A stretch of 30,698 nucleotides of DNA from Pancytospora philotis (taxonomy: Eukaryota; Microsporidia), in assembly GCA_023647555.1 (NCBI GenBank), contig JALRLY010000236.1, forward strand, positions 5,572-36,269, in the 5' to 3' direction. Positions 1 to 9,403 of this stretch are shown here, piece by piece. Positions within the stretch are counted from its first letter, which is position 1, and each line of letters starts with the position of its first letter. The notes beneath the pieces are model-generated. The model did not search any database. It was not told where the DNA came from and saw nothing but the letters and a program-made list of their open reading frames with translations. A program made the position numbers and the translations under genes.

Positions 1-452
1 TGGCCAACTTCTTCAGCATGCTGTCCAACATAAGGCTGGACATTCTGCTGATCACCAAAGGGATGAGGGGAAACAGCAGCGCTATTACCGATCGCGCAAG
101 CGGCGGCGTCGAGGCAAGGATATGCAAGAACGCGGTCTGGTATTTTGTGCGCCGCGCTGAGCGCAACACGCCTCAAAACTACGAGGACTACACCGTCCTG
201 CGTACGATGCCAATTAGCCAGCTGGAAAATGCGTCTGACTCCCCAGCGGCTAGCCAGCGTCGGCACAGTCTGTACCTTTGGTGTATGAATATCATAAGGG
301 CATGGACTATGAGCGAAGCAGAAGCAAGTTTCTTCGGGAAGGATTCTAATCACCGGGTAAACGAGCCGCATTTCACGCTGTGGTGGAAAAACGGCCAGTG
401 GTGCTGCACCACCGCGGCAGCCATCTCGGCCCACCGGAGGCCCAAAAAGTAA
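1..452 (+). CDS. 3' part of a secreted multigene-family protein (family A, copy 1; truncated by the window edge)
   Basis: An open frame enters from the left edge (first full codon at base 3) and ends at a TAA at 450-452. The first in-frame ATG (base 18) is internal, because the preceding residues ANFFS also match the equivalent part of the copy at 930-2585. The roughly 149 visible residues correspond to the last quarter of that copy. They carry the shared RLDILL segment, a variable middle, and the C-terminal EPHFTLW block followed by two Cys and SAHRR. By eye about half to 60% of residues match copy 2. The N-terminus and any signal peptide lie outside the window. The function of this family is unknown to me. 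Tandem position with three further copies suggests a lineage-specific, possibly host-exposed protein, which is inference. Confidence 0.85.
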   Translation, partial: ANFFSMLSNIRLDILLITKGMRGNSSAITDRASGGVEARICKNAVWYFVRRAERNTPQNYEDYTVLRTMPISQLENASDSPAASQRRHSLYLWCMNIIRAWTMSEAEASFFGKDSNHRVNEPHFTLWWKNGQWCCTTAAAISAHRRPKK

Positions 453-929
453 ACTTATTGAGGGTTGGTGTATTTTATACAATGATCTTGTCAAACAAGC
501 GCGCCTCGTCCCGCTTTAATACCTCGGCTGGTCGTCCTCCGAACAAGTACTGCGTAGATATTCGAAGGATATGCTCATGAGCGTCTTCCCGGGCACGATT
601 GTTTAAATGCACGCTCCGATGGACTCGGAAGTTCTGATTACCCCAGTGTGTCGTACGTGGACCCTGTAACTACGCCATTTCATGTCACTATTCAAAAATG
701 ATCTTCGTTTTGTAGCGGTGTGCTGCGTTGGAAACAGTGTACAACGCATCCGTGCTTATAAAAGAGAATTAAATCACGCACTGAACAGTACCAGCGGCAC
801 CATCATGCAATCCGTGCTGTCTGTATCTGATGATATCATGAGCGCTTTCTGCAGTGATTGGTTTGATGAAAGGAGTTGGGCAGAGGGGCTGTCAAACTGG
901 CTTCTAAAAACCGGTGGCCACCACCCTAT
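453..929. other. Intergenic region between family A copies 1 and 2
   Basis: This 477-base stretch holds no gene I can support. A TATA-like run (cttataaaag) lies near 755-764. A short frame from 682 ends at 933, overlapping the next gene's ATG as ATGA, but it shows no family resemblance. The last bases before the ATG at 930 contain the CCACCC run expected of the start signal. Confidence 0.5.
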
Positions 930-2585
930 ATGATGACATCACTATGCATTCTCAGCTGCTTACTATCTGTTGAAGCCGGCCAGCTGTCCGCGCACAACAT
1001 AAGAGGCAGCATCGATAGCATCAAACGGCTCGTTTCTGTGACGGGCGGCGCTGGTGCAGGAAGGCACGCTTACGTTAACAGCACAGCCGACAACCACCCG
1101 CTCAGCAGCCGCTCCGACGCATCAGATATCTGTGATAGATTGCAACAAGACGATGCTGAGCTCGGTGATCTGCGTAAGCTGGTTGAAGCCGCCCCCGGTA
1201 AGTTCAGCGGAGGTGTTGCGGCGGCCGCCACATCTTTCTGCGACAACATCAAGTCTGCTCTTGCGCTTCTCAAAAACCACACCTGTATCAGGGTCGAGGA
1301 TCTCCGTGGCATTATCCAAGGCGGGGAATCCGACGACTACGCGGAGTTCGTCGCGGATATAGACAGGGAGAGCACCATACTCAGAGACATGCGCAAAACA
1401 CTGTGCGAGGCCCTGAGCACGCGGACCGCCTGGCTGGTCGCAAATAAGGACTCGTTCAGCGATTGCACTGACGATGAAATTGCGCAGATGTGCCAGTTCT
1501 CGTACGCACCAGGCGATATTGAAATCCTGAAATATAAGACGTACAGCATTACGAAGGCCCTGCCCAATGCAAGCCAAACACTTTACAACGAGTACCGCGC
1601 TGCCGGCAGAGCTAACGAAGTGCCTGCCGGTAATATGCACAAGAAGTGCGTACCTATAAGAACTCTGGGTAAGGACGCGCGGCTCAGCGATATCTTCATG
1701 CTGCTATCCGCCGCCATCTTCAGGGAAATGGTTGGCGCTGCGAAGCCGGTGAACGAGAATAGTGACGCAAATTCCCTGCTGGCAGCGTTCCGCATGCCCG
1801 AGTACGTGCAGTGGCTCAGAAACTGGCATGAGAGCAACAGCGGCGCAGGCCCGTTCTATCAGAACATGATGCTAACGCCGGAAGAGTATGCGACTATCAC
1901 CGAGATGATCCACCGCGAGGGTTCTTACAGTTATGAATCATCCCACGCCGTGCTCGCTGCCAAAATGCTGTTTAGCCATGCTATTTTCAGATTCTGCTGC
2001 CTCCGCCAGCCTGTGAGCGAACAGACCGAAGCGCAGCAGACAGAGGAGGCTTACTGGAAGGGTGTGCGCGGGTGCATCGATGGGCTGTACTACGCCATAT
2101 TCACCAGCTCGTATGCAATCAGCAGCGACAACCTGAACGTGATGGCCAACTTCTTCAGCATGCTGTTCAACGTGAGGCTGGACATTCTGCTGTTCACCAA
2201 AGGAACGAAGGGGAGCAGCAGCCCCATCAGCGCATACTCGAGCGGGGACACCACGGCTACGGTGTGCAATACTGCGGCCAGGTATTTTGTGCTCCACGCT
2301 GAGCCCAGTACGACCCAGGACTACGAAAATTACACGGCGCTGCGCAAAATTCTGATTAGCCAGCTGGCAAAGGCATCCGACTCTGCAACGGCCAACCAGC
2401 ACCACATTCTGTACCTCTGGTTCATGAATATTACGAGCGCATGGTCCATGAGCGAGGCGGACGCAGCCCAAATGGTGGAGAAATACCATCGCAAGGCCCG
2501 AGAGCCGCATTTTACGCTGTGGCGGAAGAACGAGCAGTGGGGCTGTTCCACGGCGGTGGCCCTCTCGGCCCACCGGAGGTTTTAA
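930..2585 (+). CDS. Secreted multigene-family protein (family A, copy 2)
   Basis: I place the start at the ATG at 930 (551 residues), not at upstream TTG codons. A CCACCC run sits just before it, and the N-terminus then becomes a good signal peptide: hydrophobic residues 3-12, with likely cleavage after VEA near residue 16. Family landmarks by residue are AWLVAN at about 167, LTPEEY at about 315, KMLFSHAIFRFC at about 345, CIDGLYYA at about 382, VRLDILL at about 415, and PHFTLW followed by a W-x-C at about 526. The protein is mostly predicted-helical by composition, with no membrane segment after the signal. A TAA stop is followed at once by AATAAA, so the 3' UTR is likely short. I do not recognise a known domain. 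Its neighbours are paralogues in the same orientation. Role unknown; secretion is inferred. Confidence 0.9.
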   Translation: MMTSLCILSCLLSVEAGQLSAHNIRGSIDSIKRLVSVTGGAGAGRHAYVNSTADNHPLSSRSDASDICDRLQQDDAELGDLRKLVEAAPGKFSGGVAAAATSFCDNIKSALALLKNHTCIRVEDLRGIIQGGESDDYAEFVADIDRESTILRDMRKTLCEALSTRTAWLVANKDSFSDCTDDEIAQMCQFSYAPGDIEILKYKTYSITKALPNASQTLYNEYRAAGRANEVPAGNMHKKCVPIRTLGKDARLSDIFMLLSAAIFREMVGAAKPVNENSDANSLLAAFRMPEYVQWLRNWHESNSGAGPFYQNMMLTPEEYATITEMIHREGSYSYESSHAVLAAKMLFSHAIFRFCCLRQPVSEQTEAQQTEEAYWKGVRGCIDGLYYAIFTSSYAISSDNLNVMANFFSMLFNVRLDILLFTKGTKGSSSPISAYSSGDTTATVCNTAARYFVLHAEPSTTQDYENYTALRKILISQLAKASDSATANQHHILYLWFMNITSAWSMSEADAAQMVEKYHRKAREPHFTLWRKNEQWGCSTAVALSAHRRF

Positions 2586-2840
2586 AAATAAACGCTTGGC
2601 TTAAACTGTATTCGATTCTGCTATATTTTATTAATGGGCAACGGTCTGAGTCCGCTGCTCTGTGCTTGTTCATCACATCTCTTTATCTGTAAGTATTGGC
2701 TATCACTGAAAATAGAAATACCGGTCATTTTATGAAAGCGCGTGCAGTGATTCTCTTACAAACGGTTGTGCACATGCGCCAGCGTATACAGTAGTTCGTG
2801 TAGTGAACCGGTCGTTCTTATACGCAAAAAAAATTGCATC

Positions 2841-2884
2841 AAATTTTTGCCTTCCGTTGAAAAACCTGGATTTGCTGCCCCTAT
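2841..2884 (+). promoter_or_regulatory. AAATTT box plus CCCC start signal of family A copy 3
   Basis: AAATTTTT at 2841-2848 and CCCC at 2878-2881 immediately precede the ATG at 2885. This matches the described microsporidian core promoter arrangement, in which transcription starts very close to the start codon. Confidence 0.7.
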
Positions 2885-4606
2885 ATGAAGCTGGTTCAGG
2901 TCGTCAACTGCCTTCAAGCTGTAAAAGCCGGTGACCCGCCCGAGCCGGATGGCAATAGCAGTGTAGCCGCCTGGAAGCAGCGATTAGCTGAGAATTTTGG
3001 CCCAGTTAGTGCTGACAGCTTCGCCGTGTACGGCAGAACGGGCCGCGATAACTTCTGTCTCCAGCTCTTCGATATTCTCAAGAATCTCAAGCTGTATGCC
3101 AGTAGATTTGATGAGTTGTGCCTGCAGGTGGAAAAGGCAGCAAAATCACACCGCGGAAGTCTTGCGAAGGTCGCGGCGCCGTTCTACAGCAGTATTGGGG
3201 TGTGGGCTGTGCATTTTTCTGAACTTGTGAAGGCTCTGATCACTGAGGTCGACCGCAAATCGCGGAATGATAAAGAGGAGAAGAGATGGGAATCAGGCGG
3301 CAGATTGAAGTGTGGCGCATGGCTGGAGTACTTAGAAGATGCGCGGGAAGGGCTAGAGGAGGCATTAGCGGTGCGGAAGGCCTGGCTGAACGCGAACAAG
3401 GATTCCTTCAAATCTTACGACCATGCTGAGCGCATGCGGATGCAGATGTGCACGTTCTCGTATATCCCTGGCAGTATTGTTGTGGCAAAATACAAAACAT
3501 CTGCGATTACAAAGCTTCTCCGCGAACGGGCGCCAGCGCACTGGGAGGATTACTGCAATGTCCACGGTAATAGTGAGGCAGCGGACTGTGCCGATACAGA
3601 GCAGTCTATAGCCATAAGCACGATGGGCAAGGACGCGTGTGTCAATGACATCTTCATGCTGATCTCTGCTGCCTTATGGAGGGCGATGCTCAGCGCTGCG
3701 GACCCGGAAGCTGGCGAAAGCGACGGCGCCGCCCTGCTGCTTGCTTTCCGGATGCCCGCGTTCGAGCAGTGGCTCAGCGATCTGCATAAGCACACTGGCG
3801 GCGACCTCTCCCATCTCATGCTGACACCGGAAGAGTACGCGGAGCTCGAGCGGATCATCCAGAAGAGAGGCTCTGAAAGCCGCGATACATCCGATATTTT
3901 GCTCGCGGCCAAGATGTTTTTCAGCCAGGCTGCCTTCAGGGTCTGCTCCCTGCGCCCGCCTGTGAGCAAAACGCGCAGTGATACTAGTCAGAAGAAGACT
4001 GTGCGGTCGCCGGAAGAGATCTACTGGATAAGGGCCCGCGGGTGCATCGATGGACTGCAATATGCGCTGTTAACTGGCAAGGTCAAAATTTCTACCAAAA
4101 ATATGCTTTTCCTGGCCAGATTCTTCAGTATAGTATTCAACGTAAGGCTTGATATTCTGTTAATCCAAAATTTGGTGATAACGACACAAGTCGTCGCTAG
4201 CCCGCTTCCCCCACGCAGATGCCCAGCAAGACTGTATAGCGATACTGTCAGATACTTCGTACAGCGCCCCGAGGGCTGCATAGCTAAGGACGAGAAAGAA
4301 TACAGATTAATGTGCGACCTTCCCGTCTCTCGGCTATTTGTAAACTACTGGGGAGCGGTTTCTAAACGAATTCGAGGTTATAACCTGAATCGATATGGTT
4401 ATTTGAAACTGTATGATGATCGATCCTACTGTTTACGGACTATGCTGGAGCTCAGTGGTGTAGGCATACATGATCATGATCATCACGATGCTATAAGAGC
4501 GATCAAGGAGTTTAAGAAGAGTGATGTCCGCGAACCCCATTTCACGCTGTGGCGCAAGAACGGGCGGTGGTGCTGCACTACAGCGGCATCTTTATTGGCC
4601 CACTAG
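2885..4606 (+). CDS. Multigene-family protein with weak signal sequence (family A, copy 3)
   Basis: A 573-residue frame starts at the ATG at 2885, straight after CCCCTAT. It aligns with copy 2 along its length: AWLNAN, DIFMLISAA, LTPEEY, KMFFSQAAFRVC, CIDGLQYA, VRLDILL and C-terminal EPHFTLW. The N-terminus (MKLVQVVNCLQAVKAG) aligns with copy 2's signal peptide, but its hydrophobic core is short and broken by Asn and Gln, so secretion is less certain. Between VRLDILL and EPHFTLW the sequence diverges and is longer than in copies 1 and 2. It includes a His/Asp run HDHDHHD at residues 529-535, encoded by near-repeats of catgat. That divergent part is also visibly more AT-rich than the rest of the gene. 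Function unknown. Confidence 0.88.
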   Translation: MKLVQVVNCLQAVKAGDPPEPDGNSSVAAWKQRLAENFGPVSADSFAVYGRTGRDNFCLQLFDILKNLKLYASRFDELCLQVEKAAKSHRGSLAKVAAPFYSSIGVWAVHFSELVKALITEVDRKSRNDKEEKRWESGGRLKCGAWLEYLEDAREGLEEALAVRKAWLNANKDSFKSYDHAERMRMQMCTFSYIPGSIVVAKYKTSAITKLLRERAPAHWEDYCNVHGNSEAADCADTEQSIAISTMGKDACVNDIFMLISAALWRAMLSAADPEAGESDGAALLLAFRMPAFEQWLSDLHKHTGGDLSHLMLTPEEYAELERIIQKRGSESRDTSDILLAAKMFFSQAAFRVCSLRPPVSKTRSDTSQKKTVRSPEEIYWIRARGCIDGLQYALLTGKVKISTKNMLFLARFFSIVFNVRLDILLIQNLVITTQVVASPLPPRRCPARLYSDTVRYFVQRPEGCIAKDEKEYRLMCDLPVSRLFVNYWGAVSKRIRGYNLNRYGYLKLYDDRSYCLRTMLELSGVGIHDHDHHDAIRAIKEFKKSDVREPHFTLWRKNGRWCCTTAASLLAH

Positions 4607-5014
4607 AACTAAATACTTAGTTTATGCGCTGTTCTACTATATTCGCTTCTTTTTAATATCCACATATTGGTTGTAGTGCGATGCTGCATGCGGCTCACTG
4701 TCGTGTGCGGCGTAAAATTCAGTGCTGCTGCATTCACTTTTACCTCATATCCATAAAGTTGCGCACCAGCGAGACAGAACAATCACAGTCCCAGTCCCGC
4801 TGCGGATTACCATTCATTGCAGAGTAAGATATGAAAATTTTTCGCTCTAGAACTTTTGTGTATCAGCGCGTGCAAATACCTGGAACACTGGGCGCAGCGT
4901 TGAATATAGGAATTACTGTTGCTGACGAGCAGAATCATTGATTCTCTGACAGATGCTTTGATTGATCGTTATCCGACGCCGTGCTGCTTGCAAATTTTCC
5001 CGTCGGCGCCCCAT
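4607..5014. other. Intergenic region between family A copies 3 and 4
   Basis: These 408 bases hold no supported gene. A gaaaatttttc run occurs near 4831-4841. The frame of the next gene is open upstream to 4919, but only through non-ATG codons. The final part carries the promoter box annotated separately. Confidence 0.5.
4992..5014 (+). promoter_or_regulatory. AAATTTT box plus CCCC start signal of family A copy 4
   Basis: AAATTTT at 4992-4998 and CCCC at 5009-5012 lie directly before the ATG at 5015. The pair decides the start over the longer open frame that extends upstream without an ATG. Confidence 0.7.
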
Positions 5015-6805
5015 ATGCAACCTTTGATGATTCTGCAGCACTGCTGCACGCTGGCGGTGCTGCGCGCCGTTTCCAGCGAGAGCCAGCTCCCAGCAAGAGT
5101 CGGTGCCATGCAGCTCGCAGCGGCGGAGCCCAGAGTGCATCCGCTGCGCGCAAGACCCCAGAGTATTGCGCGCGCAATAAGGTTTGAAATGCTGCGCGGC
5201 AGGCTCCGCCGCTGTGTGGCTGCGCACGACGCACTGAAGCTGGACTTCAAGGCGCGCCTCAACCGCCTCCGGTCCGACTTCGAATGGTCGGTGGACTCGG
5301 CCAGAAACGTCATCGATGTCTTCTACGGCTGCATGCACAAGCTCCTGGACCGACTGGGCGGCAATATACACAAGTTGAAGCACTGCGCAGAGCTCAGCCC
5401 TGAGCAAACGAGCAGCCGCATGGGGGAGTACAGGCACAGGCTGAAAATCTGCAACGAGGCGCTCAGGTGGCTGAAGAGTATATGCGTCAGCCAGGCAGCC
5501 TGGCTGTATGCGAACGTGAGGTCCTATTATGAGCATGACGATCAGTGCGGTATGAATACCGGTCTGTTCCTGGTCGTAGATAGGAGTGTCGGGTACAGGA
5601 CGTACAATATGGATGAGCTAGTCAGAAACTCGCGGCCAGCCCAGGGCGACTGTAGTTCTCAGCTGGATAGCTTCGCCAATGCGCTGCAGTCTGCGCCGGG
5701 CGCCGCGCTGGGAATACGGAGCAGCACCGTCGCGAGTGTCTTCCAGCTTATTTCAGTCTATATCATGGGTGTTCTGCGCGGCTCGCACGGGGTCAGCGCC
5801 GACGCAGCAGTGCTGGTAGGGCGCTACCACCGCAACGAGGATTTCCGGGCGTGGCTCGATAGCTGGGCTCGTAGAGAGCCAGACAAAGCAGAGCTGCACC
5901 AGCATCTGATACTAGATCCGTCAGAATACGAGAAGATAAACAGAAAGGTAGACGTGCAGGCCGGGCCTGTGTATACTCGCGCAGAGATCGGGCTTGCTAC
6001 CAAGCTACTGTTCAGCCATGCAGTGTATCGGTTCTGCGGAGGCAAACGGCCCGCGCTGCAGGGCATGCAGGCTGAGGTGGCGCACGACGCCGCCGAGCAC
6101 AAAAAGGTCAGATGGCGCAGCAAGGTGACGCAGTTGGTCTACAACAAGCGTGATGCGACTGAGAATTTTACAACTGAGGCGCTACCGGTGCAGTTGGAAT
6201 TGAAACGGACTGACGGCGCGGAGCCGCACGTGACGAGCGTACTGGACTTTGCAACGACTTACAGAACAGGCATGTCAGATGTGTGCAGGTTCATTGAGCT
6301 GGTCTACGCTGCAATATTCGCTGGCCACGAGCTCCTGGATGCCGACAACATCGAAATGACTGTTGATTTTATTTCGTCTCTCCTCGATCTGCGTTTGGAG
6401 CTAGTATTGCCGCGCAAGCGCACGCTTTATTTGAGCCATAAGCGCGGTGCATTCGCTGCTTCCCGAGCCAGGTGCTGCGGGATTAACAACATCTTGGATA
6501 GCAAGCCAAGCGACGCCGCTTATGGCACTGATCACAGCTTAGCTGCCAGGAAATGTATAATAGACCTTCTTGCGCCTATAGCGTACAGCAAGGACGGTGC
6601 AGAACACGGAGCGGTAGCAGATCCCAGCTCCGTTTATCATTTTCTCTTCAGCATGGATCAGAGCAAGGAGCGCAGCCACCAGCTGGCGCTGGAGCGCGCG
6701 AGCACGGCGCGATGCCAGCCATCCATAGTGCTGTGGGAGCACAAGAGCTGTTGGTTTTGTGTCCCAGGGGCTAAGCAGATGCCTGCAATTGCCGCCGAAA
6801 AGTAA
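5015..6805 (+). CDS. Secreted multigene-family protein (family A, divergent copy 4)
   Basis: The ATG at 5015 gives 596 residues beginning with a signal peptide (MQPLMILQHCCTLAVLRAV, cleavage likely near SS-ES). It is a divergent family A member. AWLYAN, VFQLIS, the LDPSEY equivalent of LTPEEY, KLLFSHAVYRFC, and DLRLELVL (equivalent to VRLDILL) all occur in the same order. The C-terminus PSIVLW followed by W-F-C replaces PHFTLW. Cys pairs are not as well kept as in copies 1-3. A charged insert of about 60 residues lies after the RFC motif. The gene ends with TAA directly before an AT-rich tail and faces the minus-strand gene ending at 6997. Homology to copies 1-3 is visible by eye. Function unknown. 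Confidence 0.88.
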   Translation: MQPLMILQHCCTLAVLRAVSSESQLPARVGAMQLAAAEPRVHPLRARPQSIARAIRFEMLRGRLRRCVAAHDALKLDFKARLNRLRSDFEWSVDSARNVIDVFYGCMHKLLDRLGGNIHKLKHCAELSPEQTSSRMGEYRHRLKICNEALRWLKSICVSQAAWLYANVRSYYEHDDQCGMNTGLFLVVDRSVGYRTYNMDELVRNSRPAQGDCSSQLDSFANALQSAPGAALGIRSSTVASVFQLISVYIMGVLRGSHGVSADAAVLVGRYHRNEDFRAWLDSWARREPDKAELHQHLILDPSEYEKINRKVDVQAGPVYTRAEIGLATKLLFSHAVYRFCGGKRPALQGMQAEVAHDAAEHKKVRWRSKVTQLVYNKRDATENFTTEALPVQLELKRTDGAEPHVTSVLDFATTYRTGMSDVCRFIELVYAAIFAGHELLDADNIEMTVDFISSLLDLRLELVLPRKRTLYLSHKRGAFAASRARCCGINNILDSKPSDAAYGTDHSLAARKCIIDLLAPIAYSKDGAEHGAVADPSSVYHFLFSMDQSKERSHQLALERASTARCQPSIVLWEHKSCWFCVPGAKQMPAIAAEK

Positions 6806-6965
6806 ATACTGAGCGAATATTGTTATTAGTTTTTACATGCGTTTGCTCTAAGGTGTTTGATGCACTAGCAGCGTTAGCGTAGTTACCCATTTTAATAGCT
6901 TTAACATAGGACAGTTCTCGCTTTCCATTCATCGGTAAAAAGAAAAACGACATTAAATTAGAAAT

Positions 6966-6971
6966 TTTATT
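6966..6971 (-). terminator. AATAAA polyadenylation-like signal of the 6997-8208 gene
   Basis: Read on the minus strand, AATAAA lies about 26 bases past the stop codon at 6997. It falls in the 191-base convergent gap with family A copy 4. Confidence 0.5.
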
Positions 6972-6996
6972 CTTAACTAAATGCACAAATCACCAC

Positions 6997-8208
6997 TCAC
7001 TGGTTTGCTCGCAGCCTGTACTGCTTGTAGCTCCGCATCGCGAAGTAGACCAGAGTCGCCAACAGCCGGGGCCGCGCTTCCAGAACACTGAAGACATTTT
7101 CTGCAGTGTATATTTCGGTACTGCGGCTTTTGCGCGCTGCATCTTCAAGGATCTCAAGCGCGTTTGTGTCCTTACCGATCGCTTCTTTCGCTGCTTCATC
7201 CAGCCATCCGCTATCCGCACCGCTCTTTGCGAATATGCACGGCGCGCAGTAGGTGTCGAACAAGCCCTGCATTCTGTTGCTGAACTTCTCTACGCTGCCC
7301 ATGGTAGCATGCTTCATGCGGGTCGGATCAGCTACGCTCGCGGCGGCAAACGCGTCCATAAGCTGCCCAGCAAGCACGCCCGGATCGACGGGATTAGGTC
7401 CGTCCGTGCCGACGCGCTCGCGCTCGTCCTCGAAAAACGACCTGAAGTCGGCGGCCCGCAGATAATCGAGTTCATCATCGAAACACTCGCGCGGTCTTCT
7501 TGCGAACATGAAGGAGTACAGCGCGAGCATTTTGGTGAACGGGTAGCGCGCCTCTGGCTTATCCAGAGCATCAACGCCGGGCGCAACATATCCGGGCAGA
7601 ACGAGCGAAGTCAGTATCCTGTTCAGAGGAGCAGCGGACGAAAGCGGGTAGAACGACGAGAACCGGCCGCGTGCAAAGCTTTTCTGCACGAGATCGAGGC
7701 ATCCCCTGAGCCCTTCTTTAGTGCAGACTTTTTCGTAGCTGCTGCCAAGCGCGGGCCTGTAATGCTCAGCGAACAAAAAGTCGTGAAGCTCTGGCGCATC
7801 GTCTTTGATCTGGCGCATCAGCTCTTCGCATAATCTGGGAAATCCGCTCTCCACAGCGGCCAGTCTGTTCCACAGCATGGTCAACGCAGCGGTGAGCAGT
7901 TTGTTTGCAACATCGTGCGGGGGCAGTGTGCGTAGCCCGGTATATCCTACTGTGGTCCCAGATTTTTGTGTCTTAGCCGCTGCGCCTTCCTCACTGCACC
8001 CGGGAAACTCATTCAGCAGGCGCTCCTCGTATGGCACAGCCTCCGGGGACGCGCTTGGTGTTTCTGGAGTCGCATCTGAGGTCGCTGCTGCGGGCGCATC
8101 GGTCTCCCCTGCGCTCTTCCGCGTGTAGTATACGTAAGCGGCCATGCCAGCACCGATGATCGGCACTGCTGAAATGACGGCCAGCACGTACTTCTTCGCG
8201 GCTGCCAT
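6997..8208 (-). CDS. N-terminally membrane-anchored protein of unknown function
   Basis: The ATG at 8208 gives 403 residues; the frame extends upstream only through a TTG at 8241. Residues of about 7-27 (YVLAVISAVPIIGAGMAAYVYY) form one hydrophobic segment followed by RK. A likely uncleaved signal anchor is thus followed by a low-complexity Ala/Pro/Thr/Ser linker (about residues 30-55) and a long helical domain. A stretch with L-x-x-A-D-F-R-x-F-F and a following DP-x-x-L faintly recalls the DFRAWL...LDPSEY region of family A copy 4, which could indicate a very distant relation (speculative). A TATA-like element (TTATAAAAA on the minus strand, 8254-8262) lies about 50 bases upstream. I do not recognise a known family. 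The topology suggests an outward- or lumen-facing domain tethered to a membrane. Confidence 0.8.
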   Translation of the reverse strand: MAAAKKYVLAVISAVPIIGAGMAAYVYYTRKSAGETDAPAAATSDATPETPSASPEAVPYEERLLNEFPGCSEEGAAAKTQKSGTTVGYTGLRTLPPHDVANKLLTAALTMLWNRLAAVESGFPRLCEELMRQIKDDAPELHDFLFAEHYRPALGSSYEKVCTKEGLRGCLDLVQKSFARGRFSSFYPLSSAAPLNRILTSLVLPGYVAPGVDALDKPEARYPFTKMLALYSFMFARRPRECFDDELDYLRAADFRSFFEDERERVGTDGPNPVDPGVLAGQLMDAFAAASVADPTRMKHATMGSVEKFSNRMQGLFDTYCAPCIFAKSGADSGWLDEAAKEAIGKDTNALEILEDAARKSRSTEIYTAENVFSVLEARPRLLATLVYFAMRSYKQYRLRANQ

Positions 8209-8500
8209 GGAAAACGGCAGCGATCGCCCAGCGGATTTCAAAAAGTTCTCCTTTTTATAAAGGGGCGGTGCCCGTTGTTATGTTTCGCGGGCATAGAAGA
8301 GTGCGCAGCTACAGCACGCCTGCGAATACCGGCCGTAGAGCAGATGTCCGCACTTCGATTACCTGCGAGCGTTCTGATTCACACGACCCTCGGCAAAACA
8401 GAAATAGAAAGGTGAATCGGCAGTTGCAAACTAGAATGAATAATTTAATGATTTCGTTGGCCGCTCTTTAGCGTACGCGGCCGCATACGCGAGCTGTCGG

Positions 8501-9403
8501 TTACTGTTCGCAAGACTGCTGCAGCTTCTCTAACTGAATGTTAAACATGTCGATGTAGGAGTCAGTCTGCACGCGCAGCTTATTAAGCTCCGCGTCGCTG
8601 GCGGTGCGCTTGGTGATTCTTTCGATGTTTTCGAACGCATAGTAAGCATAGAGGAAGGCAGAGCTGCAGTGCATCCACCGCGTCTTGAGCAGAGGCATGG
8701 CGGATCCGCAGCCCGGCCACCGCGTCCCGAGCGTCAGCAGCTTCCCCTCGTCGGCGTCCATGCAGTAATGCTTGCTGGTCCAGTCCTCGAGCAGAGAAAT
8801 GGCCGCGCCGAGGTGGCTTTCGGAGGCGCGAACGAGCTCCAAAATACCGCTGGAATTGGCGGTGAGGGGCGCAGTAAGGCTGCCCACATCCGCCCACTTG
8901 GCTACGCATTCGAGGGCCATTTGCGTCCCGAGCTGCATCATCTCGCATATTAACGCGTAGGACGCAAACACATCGCTTGCAAACCAGTTCGGCGCTTTGC
9001 CCTCGTGCTGGTACGCCTCAAGTCTGGTGCGCAGCCTTGCCAAGCATTCCAGGCTTTTACGGACGGCAGAATTTGAAATGTAGCTCTGCATTTTATCGAT
9101 ACCGCCTTTCAGAATGTCCAGATCAGCCATAGGAACAACGTTAACGCTGCTCGCCTCCTTCGGATCTATCGCAGAAAAGGTATCGGCGAGGCTGGCGCCG
9201 TGTAGCATTGACTGCTCGCTGCTCGTGTAGCTATCCTGCCTCTCTGGCAAATCGCCGTTTGCACAGCTATTCTGTACTACAGCCCATTCGCTGCCCAAAC
9301 AGCTGTCTTCCTGCAGCGATCTCCCCTTGCGCAATCCACCCTCGTGTAGGCTGCTTTCTGACCTAACGGCCATCCATTGCATGAGCGATAACACAAACTG
9401 CAT
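8501..9403 (-). CDS. Secreted protein of unknown function (family B, full-length)
   Basis: The ATG at 9403, directly preceded by CCGCCCT on the minus strand, gives 300 residues. Residues 1-14 (MQFVLSLMQWMAVR) look like a signal peptide, cleaved near SES. An acidic, Ser/Gln-rich low-complexity stretch follows (about 20-95). A mostly helical C-terminal domain with scattered Cys and Trp (about 100-300) ends in a probable coiled-coil-like helix. Its N-terminus and promoter are related to the 83-residue gene at 9797-10048, which lacks the helical domain. It does not match a family I know. Secretion is inferred from the N-terminus; role unknown. Confidence 0.82.
   Translation of the reverse strand: MQFVLSLMQWMAVRSESSLHEGGLRKGRSLQEDSCLGSEWAVVQNSCANGDLPERQDSYTSSEQSMLHGASLADTFSAIDPKEASSVNVVPMADLDILKGGIDKMQSYISNSAVRKSLECLARLRTRLEAYQHEGKAPNWFASDVFASYALICEMMQLGTQMALECVAKWADVGSLTAPLTANSSGILELVRASESHLGAAISLLEDWTSKHYCMDADEGKLLTLGTRWPGCGSAMPLLKTRWMHCSSAFLYAYYAFENIERITKRTASDAELNKLRVQTDSYIDMFNIQLEKLQQSCEQ

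Noticed and set aside
682..933. 83-codon plus-strand frame overlapping the family A copy 2 ATG
   Set aside because: No CCC or AAATTT signal, no resemblance to other proteins here, and no signal peptide. The ATGA overlap with the next gene is probably chance.
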